Source: Myxococcota bacterium (GTDB lineage: Bacteria > Myxococcota_A > UBA796 > JAJRTE01). Taken from it: 41,626 nucleotides of DNA. The DNA lies in contig JAJRTE010000232.1 in assembly GCA_024278455.1 (NCBI GenBank), positions 1-41,626 of the forward strand, written 5' to 3'. The notes under the pieces are model-generated. The model did no database searches and was not told where the DNA came from. It worked only from the letters and a program-made list of their open reading frames with translations. A program made the translations under genes and the position numbers. Below are positions 1 to 8,349 of this stretch, one piece after another. How positions within the stretch are numbered: the first letter of the stretch is position 1; every line of letters begins with the position of its first letter.

Positions 1-558
1 CCGATGGAACTCGTGTCGACCTACTACGATCACTTCGAGCTGGTACAACGCTGGGTCGACAGCATCACGCGGGAAGCACGGAATCTCGGTGTACCATTCG
101 CCGTGGGGGAGTATGGCGGAGACTCCCAGGGCGATGGCATCACTGCGTTGCTGAACGACTTCAACGACGCCCTCGACGCCGTGCGGACCGGTGGGATGTA
201 TTGGGAATACGGAAAAGGCGATGGCGGCTACGTGATTCTCAACGCCGATGGGTCCGAGAAAGACGGGATCCTGGATGCGGTCTGCCGGGCCTATCCCCAG
301 CGCGTCGCCGGGAGCCTTTCCTGGTACCAGTTCGACACGGAAACCGGGCGCCTCGATCTCGAGTACGTCCGGGAGGAGACCATCTCCGCTCCGACCGTGC
401 TGGCTGCACCGCTGCGTATCTACCCCGACGGCCCCGAGATATACCTGTCCGATCCGGAAACGATGACCGCCGAGTATGATCCCGACCTTGGACGCGTCGT
501 GGTGTATGACACCGGCACCCAGCACCGGACGCGTGCCATCACGTTGATGCTGCCCTGA
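1..558 (+). CDS. GH5 family glycosidase, endoglycoceramidase-like, C-terminal part
   Basis: The window opens inside this gene; about 185 C-terminal codons remain and end at TGA. The segment 'FAVGEYGG' near residue 34 of the visible part looks like the strand-7 stretch of GH5 enzymes carrying the catalytic nucleophile Glu. The acid/base Glu would lie upstream, outside the window. From about residue 100 the protein runs into a beta-rich tail ('VAGSLSWYQFD', then 'DLEY', 'APTVL', 'YPDG') that resembles the C-terminal domain following the barrel in endoglycoceramidase-type GH5 proteins. Such enzymes release the glycan from glycosphingolipids or related glycosides and are usually secreted. The signal sequence and exact substrate cannot be judged here. 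The next gene on the strand has its own promoter-like sequence, so this one probably ends its own transcript. Confidence 0.7.
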   Translation, partial: PMELVSTYYDHFELVQRWVDSITREARNLGVPFAVGEYGGDSQGDGITALLNDFNDALDAVRTGGMYWEYGKGDGGYVILNADGSEKDGILDAVCRAYPQRVAGSLSWYQFDTETGRLDLEYVREETISAPTVLAAPLRIYPDGPEIYLSDPETMTAEYDPDLGRVVVYDTGTQHRTRAITLMLP

Positions 559-577
559 TGGCGCCGCGCACTCGACG

Positions 578-606
578 TTGACGGCGTGCATGCCGGGTGG
601 TACGAT
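578..606 (+). promoter_or_regulatory. Candidate housekeeping promoter for the Ser/Thr kinase gene
   Basis: TTGACG at 578-583 (5 of 6 to TTGACA), a 17-base spacer, then TACGAT at 601-606 (4 of 6 to TATAAT). A transcript would begin near 612, leaving a leader of about 33 bases before the ATG at 645. It lies just past the stop of the preceding glycosidase gene. Confidence 0.5.
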
Positions 607-644
607 GATTGCGAACATCGTCCCGGTTGGTTCTCGGGGTCATC

Positions 645-3017
645 ATGCAATTCGGCAAGTACCGCCTGCTCGAGAAAATCGGGCAGGGCGGCATGGCAGA
701 AGTATTCTATGCCCACATCGTGGGACGGGAGGGCTTTACCAAGGAGGTCGCGCTCAAGCGTGTCCTTCCTCACCTTTGTGAGGACACCGACTTTGTCAAG
801 AGCTTCGTCGACGAGGCCCGGCTCGGCGGGCTCCTCAACCATCATCACATCGTTCAGACGCTGGACTTCGGAGCCGAGAGGGGCATCTACTACATTGCCA
901 TGGAATACGTCCATGGCCTCACCCTGCGCGAACTGATGTCCTACCACAAGCGCAAGCACGCGGAGATTCCGCCGCCCGTCGTGCTGGACATCGTGATACA
1001 GCTCTGCGATGGGCTGCGCTACGCCCATCATGCCGAGGACGAGACGGGAAGACCCATCAACATGGTCCACCGGGACCTCAAGCCCACGAACATCCTGCTG
1101 AGTTCCCACGGGGTCGTCAAGATCGCCGACTTCGGCATCGCTCGAGCCGAGACCAACAGCCGGAGGACCGCTTTCGGCGTGGTCCTCAAGGGGACGGCAC
1201 AATACATGTCTCCCGAGCAGGCCTACGGCGAACTGCATCTCGACCGCCGATCGGACATCTTTTCCCTGGGCTCGATCACCTACGAACTCGTCACCATGAC
1301 GCCCCTGTTCTACGATCGAAACAGCTCAGTGCAGACCCTGAGGAACGTGCAAGATGCCAAGGTCGACCCGGCGCTCTCCGCGATGGTGAGACAATGGCCG
1401 TTCTCGAGGCAGCTCTACCCAATCCTGAAACGCATGCTAGCCCGTGACCCGGAACAACGGCCGTCGGACATTGCCGAGATCATCCCCCAACTCAGGCAGT
1501 TCCATCTCTCATTGGCGCCCATGATCGACCTCCAGTCCTGGATGGAGAGCATCCTGCTGGACCTCGGCCGCCCCGTGAAGGGAAGACGTTCGACGACGCA
1601 CCTCAACATCCCCGTGGGTGCAGGGAACGTCGCGCAGGTGGGCCATGACGTCGTCCAGGCTTCCGGGGTGAGCGACCCGGGAGCGGAAAGACAGCCCCCG
1701 TCTCACTCCCCACCGACCGTGGCCGAACCGCCGCCCGATATCGCATCCATCGACGACAAGACGCCCGTGGCGCAGCTCAAACACATTCCCGGACAGCCGC
1801 TGTTGCACGAAAACAGGGAACCGGCTTCGTCTCGTGACCCGCTCGACACCTCCGTCACGCAGCTCGCCCTGCCCGATCCCACGACCGACGGGGACCCCAG
1901 TGCGACCAGGAAAGGTATCGAGGCGCTCGCCACGAGCAACGTCACGCAACCAGACGGGCGCGTGGAGGACGTTGTGGGCCCCGTTCCCACGATGACCGAT
2001 CCCCTCACCCCGACCCAGATGGAGCCTGGAGCGGGGGGGGCGAGCCCCCGGGAAAAGTTGCCGTTCTCTTCCGGGGCGCTCAACGAGGATGCGCTGCCAG
2101 AACTCCAAGTCGGTGTGTACCCCGTGGAGGAATCCGGACAGGTGCCCCCTGGCCGGCCTGCACTCGATGGCGAGCGGGCGGCCGGGGGCGGGGCCGGGGG
2201 GGCGGACAACGCGCCAGTCCCACTGGCGTGGGCATCCGGAGGGGGGGATTCCGCACAGCCGCGCGAAGGCGGGTTCCTGGAGAAAACGCCGGGCTGGGTG
2301 GACGCCGGAACCAGTGCCCCTTCCATGGACCTTGCAGAAGTGCCGGGCGCAGAAGAACACGAGTCTTCCAATACCGGAGAAACGTTGTCGAAGCGCTCGC
2401 CCGCGACCAGGCGATTGCTGCTCGTTGCCGGCGGCGGGGCGGTCTTTGCCGTCTGCTTGTTGATCGTGGCCTCGGTAGTCCTCACGCCCAACTCGTCTCG
2501 CACCACGGCGCTGTCTCGAGTCACCATCGACTCCGTGCCCGGCGGCGCGGACGTGGTATTCAAGGACACATCGATTCCGGGTGGCCGCACGCCGCTGACT
2601 CGGGAACTCGAGGAGGGGCGTGCGTGCATCGACGTCGTCATTCGGCGGGACGGATACCGCACCGTGGAACGCTGCCTGTCCATCGCGGAGGGGGGCGTCG
2701 TGGAGCCCGTGGAACTGCAACCGGCCTCCAAGGCTGCCGGGGTGATATACTACTACCCTCTCGATCTCGAGGGACTCGCGATCACGGTGGATGGGTGGGC
2801 GGTGGATCTCAGGCAGCGGATATCCCGACCCAACAACCAGGGTTCCGTTCGCACCTACGTCTCGCCGAGGAGGCACCGGGTCAGCGTAAAGACCGCTTCC
2901 TGCGGAGAGGTAGCGGCCGATTTCGACTTCAGTCGTACCACCATCTACCGGTTCATCAAGATCGTCCGTTCGCCCGGCGACCCCTGCAAGGTCGTTTTCG
3001 CGGCGGAGAACGAGTGA
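645..3017 (+). CDS. Membrane Ser/Thr protein kinase with C-terminal PEGA-like domain
   Basis: 790-residue Hanks-type kinase. The catalytic domain spans about residues 5-275: glycine loop 'GQGGMAEVF', Lys38 in 'ALKRV', Asp144 in 'HRDLKPTN', Asp162 in the DFG motif, and 'YMSPEQ' in the activation segment. A Pro/Gly/Thr-rich low-complexity linker follows (about 300-580), then one transmembrane helix near 589-612, and outside it a PEGA-like domain ('TIDSVPGGADVVF' to 'DGYRTVERC'). The topology predicts a cytoplasmic kinase reporting on the periplasm or envelope. The ATG at 645 was chosen because the kinase fold begins directly after it; the frame is open a little further upstream from a TTG. A TPR lipoprotein gene starts 18 bases downstream, so the two are probably co-transcribed. 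Substrates are unknown. Confidence 0.9.
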   Translation: MQFGKYRLLEKIGQGGMAEVFYAHIVGREGFTKEVALKRVLPHLCEDTDFVKSFVDEARLGGLLNHHHIVQTLDFGAERGIYYIAMEYVHGLTLRELMSYHKRKHAEIPPPVVLDIVIQLCDGLRYAHHAEDETGRPINMVHRDLKPTNILLSSHGVVKIADFGIARAETNSRRTAFGVVLKGTAQYMSPEQAYGELHLDRRSDIFSLGSITYELVTMTPLFYDRNSSVQTLRNVQDAKVDPALSAMVRQWPFSRQLYPILKRMLARDPEQRPSDIAEIIPQLRQFHLSLAPMIDLQSWMESILLDLGRPVKGRRSTTHLNIPVGAGNVAQVGHDVVQASGVSDPGAERQPPSHSPPTVAEPPPDIASIDDKTPVAQLKHIPGQPLLHENREPASSRDPLDTSVTQLALPDPTTDGDPSATRKGIEALATSNVTQPDGRVEDVVGPVPTMTDPLTPTQMEPGAGGASPREKLPFSSGALNEDALPELQVGVYPVEESGQVPPGRPALDGERAAGGGAGGADNAPVPLAWASGGGDSAQPREGGFLEKTPGWVDAGTSAPSMDLAEVPGAEEHESSNTGETLSKRSPATRRLLLVAGGGAVFAVCLLIVASVVLTPNSSRTTALSRVTIDSVPGGADVVFKDTSIPGGRTPLTRELEEGRACIDVVIRRDGYRTVERCLSIAEGGVVEPVELQPASKAAGVIYYYPLDLEGLAITVDGWAVDLRQRISRPNNQGSVRTYVSPRRHRVSVKTASCGEVAADFDFSRTTIYRFIKIVRSPGDPCKVVFAAENE

Positions 3018-3035
3018 CACCAGGGTTGATCAACC

Positions 3036-4916
3036 ATGTCACGATACAGCCTAGCAAGCCGACTCCTCGTTGTCCCCGGCATCCTCCTGGCCCTCGGCGT
3101 TGTCGATGGGTGTGCCGCACGTCACTATCGGAAAGGCAACCACGCGATGGAGCTGGGCAACACCGGTTCGGCCATCTCGCACTACACGGTGGCGGTCAAG
3201 AAGGACCCCGGCAACGCCACCTACCTCTTCGCACTGGGGACCGCCTACCTCCACGACTCCGACTACGACAAGGCCGCTCGAGTGCTGCACCGGGCTGCCG
3301 ACCTGGCACCGGATGACCCGGACGTCCTCGAGAAGCTCGCGTTCGCCTATCGCAAGTTGGGCGACGACGACCGGGCGATAGAGGTCTACTGGCGCCTGTT
3401 CTCTTCCCACCCGGACATGACCGCAGTCTACGAGAAGCTCCTGTCTTTGCTCGAAGCGCATGAGCGTTTCGACGAGGCCGCCGAAGCCACGTTGGTGTTC
3501 AGCACGCAACCCGCGTTCGACAAGGAGCGGCTCAACAGTGCTGCCCAGAAGTACCTGCGCCTGGGCCAGGATGTCGCTGCCGCCAGACTCATCGCACGTT
3601 CCCTCGAGCTGGATGACTCCCAAGGCGTCATGTGGCGGATGCTCGGGGAGCAGCAGTTGAAGCAGGATCATACTCGAGCGGCGATCGAATCCTTCTCCCA
3701 TGCGTGCGCCCTGGATCCGGCCGACGTGGCGGCCACGGTGGGCTGGGCGGATGCCTTGCGGAGAATCGGGCAGATAGACCAGGCCCGGGAGCGCTACGAG
3801 CGCGCACTGAGCCTGGATCCAGACCTGAAGGGGCCACGCATCGCCTTGGTGGAGATCTACCTGGCTCAGGACCGGCTGGACGAAGCGGCATCGTTCGCCA
3901 GGGAGGCGCTGATGCGTTTTCCCCACGATCCGTCGGTCAAAGCGCTCAAGGGGGCGGTGCACATCGCGCGGCAGGAGTGGTCCGCGGCGGTGTCCATCCT
4001 CTCCCTGGCAGCGTCTCGAAGTGAGCAGGAGGACCCGAGAATCCTCGCCATGCTGGGTCAGGCCCACCTCGGGCTCGGCGAACGCACCCGGGCACGGAGG
4101 TGCTTCACGCGAGCCCTCGCCTGCGATCCCGACAATGGGGAGGCCAATCTGGGGCTCTGCCAGCTCGACCTCGAAGACCAGCGGGAGGCCCAGGGGATCG
4201 CGCGGTGCGAAAGGGCCATGCTCAGCGCCCCGGAACTCCGCGACAGGGCCGTCGCCATCATGACGGCCTTCTACGAGGCACGCGAAAGGTATCGAAAGGT
4301 CATCGAAGTCGAAAACGAAGCCGCCGACGTGACCGCTCAATCACCAGAGTCGTCGAACAAGGCGAGAGCCGGGAAACCCTCGAAACGGCCGCAAGTCAGC
4401 AAGGACGCCCAAAGGCGGATCCGGGAACTCGAGGAGGCGAGAGAACTCATCGAGGCCATCCCGGAGGAGGAACGATCCCCGCGCGACTGGTACGACCTGG
4501 GGGAAATCTGCGTCAAGCTCGAAGACCTCGAGGCTGCGGAGAAGGCTTTGACCCGGGCCTGGAAGGCCGACCCGGACAACCTGCAGTATCGCATGGGCAT
4601 GGCCGATGTGCTGCTCGCCGAACGCAAGTTCGACTCGGCACTCGTTCACTTCCGGGAAATCGTGCGCCTGGACGAGCGCAACGTGACCGCGAGGTACTCT
4701 CTCGTGCAAGCCCTGCTCGGTAGGGGGGACTTCGAAGAGACGGTCGACATCCTGCGAGAATTGAGAGAACTGGACGCCGAAGACCCTCGAGTCTACGAAC
4801 TCAGTGCAGAGGCCTATTTCGAACTGGGCCTCACCACCGAAGCCGAAGCATTCCAGCGAACGGCGACCGAAAAGCGGACCAGCCACAAGAGCGGGGAAGG
4901 CGAACAATCGCCTTGA
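3036..4916 (+). CDS. TPR-repeat lipoprotein
   Basis: 626 residues. The N-terminus is a lipoprotein signal: basic start, hydrophobic stretch 'LLVVPGILLALGVV', and lipobox 'VDGC' with Cys near residue 26 followed by Ala-Ala. By the E. coli +2 rule this would favour the outer membrane. Most of the rest is TPR repeats, recognisable from recurring 'A...Y..AL.LDP' patterns, from about residue 30 to 420. A charged Lys/Arg/Glu-rich linker (about 425-475) is followed by further TPRs to residue about 605. TPR lipoproteins act as scaffolds in envelope assembly, secretion or polysaccharide export. It sits directly after a transmembrane kinase with the same orientation and an 18-base gap, so it may be a partner or a target. 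No catalytic residues were seen. Confidence 0.85.
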   Translation: MSRYSLASRLLVVPGILLALGVVDGCAARHYRKGNHAMELGNTGSAISHYTVAVKKDPGNATYLFALGTAYLHDSDYDKAARVLHRAADLAPDDPDVLEKLAFAYRKLGDDDRAIEVYWRLFSSHPDMTAVYEKLLSLLEAHERFDEAAEATLVFSTQPAFDKERLNSAAQKYLRLGQDVAAARLIARSLELDDSQGVMWRMLGEQQLKQDHTRAAIESFSHACALDPADVAATVGWADALRRIGQIDQARERYERALSLDPDLKGPRIALVEIYLAQDRLDEAASFAREALMRFPHDPSVKALKGAVHIARQEWSAAVSILSLAASRSEQEDPRILAMLGQAHLGLGERTRARRCFTRALACDPDNGEANLGLCQLDLEDQREAQGIARCERAMLSAPELRDRAVAIMTAFYEARERYRKVIEVENEAADVTAQSPESSNKARAGKPSKRPQVSKDAQRRIRELEEARELIEAIPEEERSPRDWYDLGEICVKLEDLEAAEKALTRAWKADPDNLQYRMGMADVLLAERKFDSALVHFREIVRLDERNVTARYSLVQALLGRGDFEETVDILRELRELDAEDPRVYELSAEAYFELGLTTEAEAFQRTATEKRTSHKSGEGEQSP

Positions 4917-5053
4917 ACCCCCTCAACGACCTCATGGCCCTGGTGAAGGACGACGTGGTGAAGGACATGGCGCTGCGCCCATCCTGGGATCCTCCAGACG
5001 AAACACGCTGTGTTCGCACATCCACAGGCGCAGCGCGCTACGCCCCTACTTCC

Positions 5054-5070
5054 CCCACGTCGTTCGTGGG
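5054..5070. terminator. Short hairpin between convergent genes
   Basis: A 6-bp perfect stem (CCCACG / CGTGGG) with a 5-base loop lies in the 169-base gap between the converging TPR lipoprotein and uppP genes, 15 bases past the uppP stop. There is no T-run on either side, so it does not fit a classical intrinsic terminator. Confidence 0.2.
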
Positions 5071-5085
5071 AGGCCCACCGCTCCG

Positions 5086-5880
5086 CTAGGCGACGGCAAA
5101 CACCCACAGGACCACCACGCCCGCGATGATACGGTAGACGGCGAGCGGCCGGAAATCGTGCGTACGCACATACTTCAGGAAGAGCCGGATGACCAGCAGG
5201 GCAACGACGAATGAGGTCACGAGCCCGACGGAGAAAGGGAGGATGTCCGTGGTATCCAGGGCGTCGAGGTTGTGGAGAAGGTCGTAGATGGTCGCCGCTC
5301 CCAGCGTGGGAATGGCCAGGTAGAAGGAGAATTCGGTGGCAGCGCGCCGGTCGAGTCCGAACAGCATACCTCCCATGATGGTCGCTGCGGACCGGCTGAC
5401 CCCCGGGAACAGGGCAGCGATCTGCGCGACACCCACGCCGATGGCCTGGCGCGTGGTGATACGCTCAGGGGGACCTGGCGGGCGCACCGGAAGCTTCACC
5501 TCGATGGCATACATGGCCACGCCTCCTGCCACGAGCGCGCCGGCCACGGTCAGTGGCGCAAAGAGGTACTGCTTGACGAGGTCGCCGACAAGCAAGCCCA
5601 CACAGGCGGCGGGCAGGAATGCCAGCCCCACGTTGATGACGAAACCTCGAGCATCGCGGTGGGACCGTATCTTCCGGCCCAATTCGATGATAGAGTTGCG
5701 AAAGTCCCACACCACGGCAAGAATGGCCCCAGGCTGGATGAAGATCTCGAACGTCGCCGCGTCCGGCCCAGTGAACGAGAGCAGGTGGCCGGCAAGGATG
5801 AGGTGCCCCGTGGAAGACACCGGCAGAAACTCGGTGAGTCCCTCGACGATTCCCAGGATGATGGCGCCCAGGATGCTCAC
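5086..5880 (-). CDS. uppP: Undecaprenyl-diphosphatase (BacA/UppP family)
   Basis: 264 residues, the usual length for UppP, an integral membrane enzyme. It removes a phosphate from undecaprenyl diphosphate so that the lipid carrier can be reused for peptidoglycan and other envelope polymers. Both family signatures are present: 'EGLTEFLPVSSTGH' near the N-terminus and 'PGVSRSAATIMGG' in the second half, each holding active-site residues, among several hydrophobic helices. The GTG at 5880 was chosen because the first helix ('LGAIILGIVEG') follows immediately, as in known UppP proteins. The frame stays open upstream into sequence with no similarity to the family. The gene is divergent from the HD phosphohydrolase and convergent with the TPR lipoprotein. 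It complements the mraY, murG and murJ genes elsewhere in the window. Confidence 0.93.
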   Translation of the reverse strand: MSILGAIILGIVEGLTEFLPVSSTGHLILAGHLLSFTGPDAATFEIFIQPGAILAVVWDFRNSIIELGRKIRSHRDARGFVINVGLAFLPAACVGLLVGDLVKQYLFAPLTVAGALVAGGVAMYAIEVKLPVRPPGPPERITTRQAIGVGVAQIAALFPGVSRSAATIMGGMLFGLDRRAATEFSFYLAIPTLGAATIYDLLHNLDALDTTDILPFSVGLVTSFVVALLVIRLFLKYVRTHDFRPLAVYRIIAGVVVLWVFAVA

Positions 5881-5931
5881 GATACCGCTCGCGTGTCCGC
5901 CGCTCGCCGGGATGGAGAACGGATGTACTCT

Positions 5932-5961
5932 GTGATAGCCGGAGGAAGAGGGATGTGGCAA
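5932..5961 (-). promoter_or_regulatory. Candidate promoter for uppP
   Basis: On the minus strand TTGCCA (5961-5956, 5 of 6 to consensus), an 18-base spacer and TATCAC (5937-5932, 4 of 6). Transcription would start about 45 bases upstream of the GTG start of uppP. Confidence 0.35.
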
Positions 5962-6060
5962 GCCTCCTGTGCCCGGCGCCGTGATCGCCAGGGGCCGCTG
6001 TCCCCGAAACTGCGCAAAAAGGTAGCCGATTCGAAAATCTCGACAACGAGGTGAGGCAAA

Positions 6061-7383
6061 GTGGAAGTCCGGGATCCCATTCATGGTTCGATCGACATCA
6101 CCGAGGGCGAGGTGCAGCTCCTCGACACCCCGCAACTACAGCGGTTGAGAAACATCAAACAGCTCGGCTTCGCCGACCTGGCGTTTCCAGGAGCCACCCA
6201 CGCTCGCTATCTCCACTCCATCGGCACGATGTTCCTGGCCGGACGCGCGTTCGATTCGATCTTCAAACACCACCGGTTCCGCCGTCGAGGTACCTGGAAG
6301 CTGTTCCGTCAGCTCGTCCGCCTCGGGGCCTTGCTACACGACGTGGGCCACGCCCCCCTTTCCCACTGCGCCGAATCTGCCATGCCCCCCGTCTCCAGGC
6401 TCGATCTCCGGTGCCTTCGCGGCAGAGACATGGATCGAAGAGCGACCCACGAGGACTACGGGCTCAAGTTCATCACCGATTCCGATCTGGCCGGCGTCAT
6501 CGCGCGGAGCTTCCCTGTCATTCAGCCCGACTGGATAGCAGCACTGCTGAACCTGGAACTGCCCCTCGAGGAGCCGGTTTTCGTCGACGGCGGCGTCGAC
6601 TTCCGCACCGTGTTGGCGCAGATCATCTCCAGCGAGCTGGATGCTGACAGGATGGACTACCTGCGGCGGGATTCCTACTTCGCCGGGGTGAGCTACGGGG
6701 CATACGACGTGAACTGGATACTCAGCAACCTGACGTTTCACGTGACTGACGCCGGCAAGGCCCACCTGGCGCTCGACCCCAGGGCGCTCTACACGTTCAA
6801 CGACTTCCTGATCGCCCGGTTCCACATGTTCCTGATGGTCTACTTCCATCACAAGCCGGTCATCTTCGAGGAAATGTTGAAACGCTACTTCGAGAGCCCC
6901 GAGGGCACCTACGCCATCCCCGCCGACATCGACGCCTACGTCGGCATCGACGACTACCACCTGTACCATCATCTCCGGGAGGAGGCACGGAAGGGACACC
7001 CATGGGCGAAACGTATCGTCGACCGGAACCCCTACCGGCTGTTACGCGAATGGCATGGGACTCCCGAGGAGATCGATATCGGCCCCGTGGTGGCCGTCCT
7101 CGAGGGCGAACATATCCCCTTGATCGCCACCTCGTCGACCGGGAGCATCTCGAAGTACACCAGGCCGACCGAGAACCTGCGCGAGGGCCCCCCGATCTAC
7201 TCGGTGGAGAAACGAACCGGCATGAGCCGGATCCAGGGACCGGTGCGATTGCTGGAGGAGAGGACCGATTTGTTTGCCAAGTACGAGGAACGACGCCAGA
7301 TCAGCAGGATATACGTCCCGCGCGAATACGAAGAAAAGGCCTTCGCCATCTTGGCCCGCCACCGGGACTCGAGGACTACTTGA
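6061..7383 (+). CDS. HD-domain phosphohydrolase (YdhJ/dGTPase-like family)
   Basis: 440 residues. The opening 'VRDPIHGSIDITEGE' followed by 'LDTPQLQRLRNIKQLG' and 'PGATHARYLHSIG' is the standard start of the large family of HD superfamily phosphohydrolases related to dGTP triphosphohydrolases. The metal-binding HD pair is His93-Asp94 in 'LLHDVGHAPLSH', with His52 upstream and an Asp in 'ELDADRMDYL' downstream. Most members are assigned only as metal-dependent phosphohydrolases acting on nucleotides, and the natural substrate here cannot be read from sequence. The start is a GTG preceded by the purine-rich 'GAGGTGAGG'. The last 8 bases overlap, tail to tail, the small zinc-ribbon gene on the other strand. 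Confidence 0.9.
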   Translation: MEVRDPIHGSIDITEGEVQLLDTPQLQRLRNIKQLGFADLAFPGATHARYLHSIGTMFLAGRAFDSIFKHHRFRRRGTWKLFRQLVRLGALLHDVGHAPLSHCAESAMPPVSRLDLRCLRGRDMDRRATHEDYGLKFITDSDLAGVIARSFPVIQPDWIAALLNLELPLEEPVFVDGGVDFRTVLAQIISSELDADRMDYLRRDSYFAGVSYGAYDVNWILSNLTFHVTDAGKAHLALDPRALYTFNDFLIARFHMFLMVYFHHKPVIFEEMLKRYFESPEGTYAIPADIDAYVGIDDYHLYHHLREEARKGHPWAKRIVDRNPYRLLREWHGTPEEIDIGPVVAVLEGEHIPLIATSSTGSISKYTRPTENLREGPPIYSVEKRTGMSRIQGPVRLLEERTDLFAKYEERRQISRIYVPREYEEKAFAILARHRDSRTT

Positions 7384-7579
7384 GTTCACGGTAGGCCAGC
7401 CAGTACTCCCTGAAGTAGTGCGGATTCTGTTGTCTCCACAGCTTGTTGTATCGTGCCTTGTAGGAGCGGCGCCGTTCGCGCCGGCATGCCTCAGACGAGC
7501 AGTACTTCTGCCGCGGATGATACTTGTCGGGCAGGAAAAGCTGGTCGCAGTGCGGGCAACGTCGTACCTGGCGGTTCAT
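7376..7579 (-). CDS. Small zinc-ribbon protein of unknown function
   Basis: 67 residues. Four cysteines are arranged C-x2-C (8, 11) and C-x4-C (27, 32) in 'RRCPHCDQLF' and 'KYCSSEACRRERR', which should bind one zinc ion. A strongly basic, aromatic tail follows ('KLWRQQNPHYFREYW'). This looks like a nucleic-acid-binding mini-protein. Similar small 'KYCS..CR' proteins are, to my recollection, widespread in environmental bacteria, sometimes beside mobile elements, but none is visible here. The ATG at 7579 was preferred because the open frame upstream to 7849 is low-complexity and unlike the rest. The 3' end overlaps the HD phosphohydrolase gene by 8 bases on the opposite strand. Confidence 0.65.
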   Translation of the reverse strand: MNRQVRRCPHCDQLFLPDKYHPRQKYCSSEACRRERRRSYKARYNKLWRQQNPHYFREYWLAYRELK

Positions 7580-7801
7580 GACGACTCCACGATCGTGGTG
7601 TGGCGGCGGAGACAAGCCCCTCGCCAGGAGATCGAACGACCCCTGCGGCGGCTTTAGCCCAACTTTCGAGATCCCTCCTGGCCCGCATTCCCGTGCCGGC
7701 GGTAATCGGTACAACTCGCGCCAGCGGAACGCGGACCGTCTCGCTGGTGCCGGCCACACAGCCCGCAACCAAGGAAGTGGTTGTTTCGCGTGCTTGTCGG
7801 C

Positions 7802-7807
7802 TATACT
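7802..7807 (+). promoter_or_regulatory. Candidate -10 element upstream of the response regulator
   Basis: TATACT (5 of 6 to TATAAT), 66 bases upstream of the ATG at 7874. No convincing -35 hexamer stands at 16-18 bases, so a weak or activator-dependent promoter is possible. Confidence 0.35.
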
Positions 7808-7873
7808 GGAAGAATGGGTCCTGGTCGCGGCCGCGCGGAGGTACGGCAAGCAGGCGATGGAGCAAGGAGAACC

Positions 7874-8341
7874 ATGTCGTTACGCCCTTTTCGCATTCTC
7901 CTGGTGGAGGACAACGCCAACGACATCCTGATCATCCGCAGGGCGCTCGAGAAAAGCCTGGCCACCGGCCACGATATCCTGGTCGCTCGAGATGGGCAGG
8001 AAGCCCTGGACATGCTCGTTCGTGGAAACCTGCCCGGCCATCAGTCATCGTGCAGGCAGCCAGACCTCGTCCTGTTGGACCTCAATCTGCCACGGATCGA
8101 CGGCTACGAAGTGCTACAGCGGATCAAGTCGGACCCGGAACTCCGGCACATTCCCGTGGTGGTCCTGACCACGTCGGAACGGGACGAGGACGTCGTGGCT
8201 TGCTATCGCCTCGGCGCGAACACCTTCGTGCCGAAGCCGGTGGAATTCGAGAGGTTCGCCCATGCCGTGGGCGTGATGTACGAATACTGGCGGCAGGTAG
8301 CGCGCGTGCCTCGAGCGTGCCGCCATACGATGTCGCACTGA
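7874..8341 (+). CDS. Single-domain response regulator (Rcp1-like)
   Basis: 155 residues, a receiver domain and nothing else. Acidic pocket Glu12-Asp13 in 'LLVEDNAND', phosphoacceptor Asp69 in 'LVLLDLNLPRIDG', Thr99 in 'VVVLTTS' and Lys121 in 'TFVPKPVEF'. The loop between the second helix and third strand is longer than in CheY, and 'LLDLNLPRIDGYEVL.RIK' with 'LTTSERDEDV..CY.LGAN' is typical of the Rcp1 group, which receives phosphate from phytochrome-like and other hybrid histidine kinases. There is no output domain, so it probably signals by protein-protein contact or relays phosphate. No histidine kinase is in the window. AAGGAGA stands just before the ATG, which decides the start although the frame is open upstream. 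Tail-to-tail with secA, 8 bases apart. Confidence 0.9.
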   Translation: MSLRPFRILLVEDNANDILIIRRALEKSLATGHDILVARDGQEALDMLVRGNLPGHQSSCRQPDLVLLDLNLPRIDGYEVLQRIKSDPELRHIPVVVLTTSERDEDVVACYRLGANTFVPKPVEFERFAHAVGVMYEYWRQVARVPRACRHTMSH

Positions 8342-8349
8342 AGGCGCGT

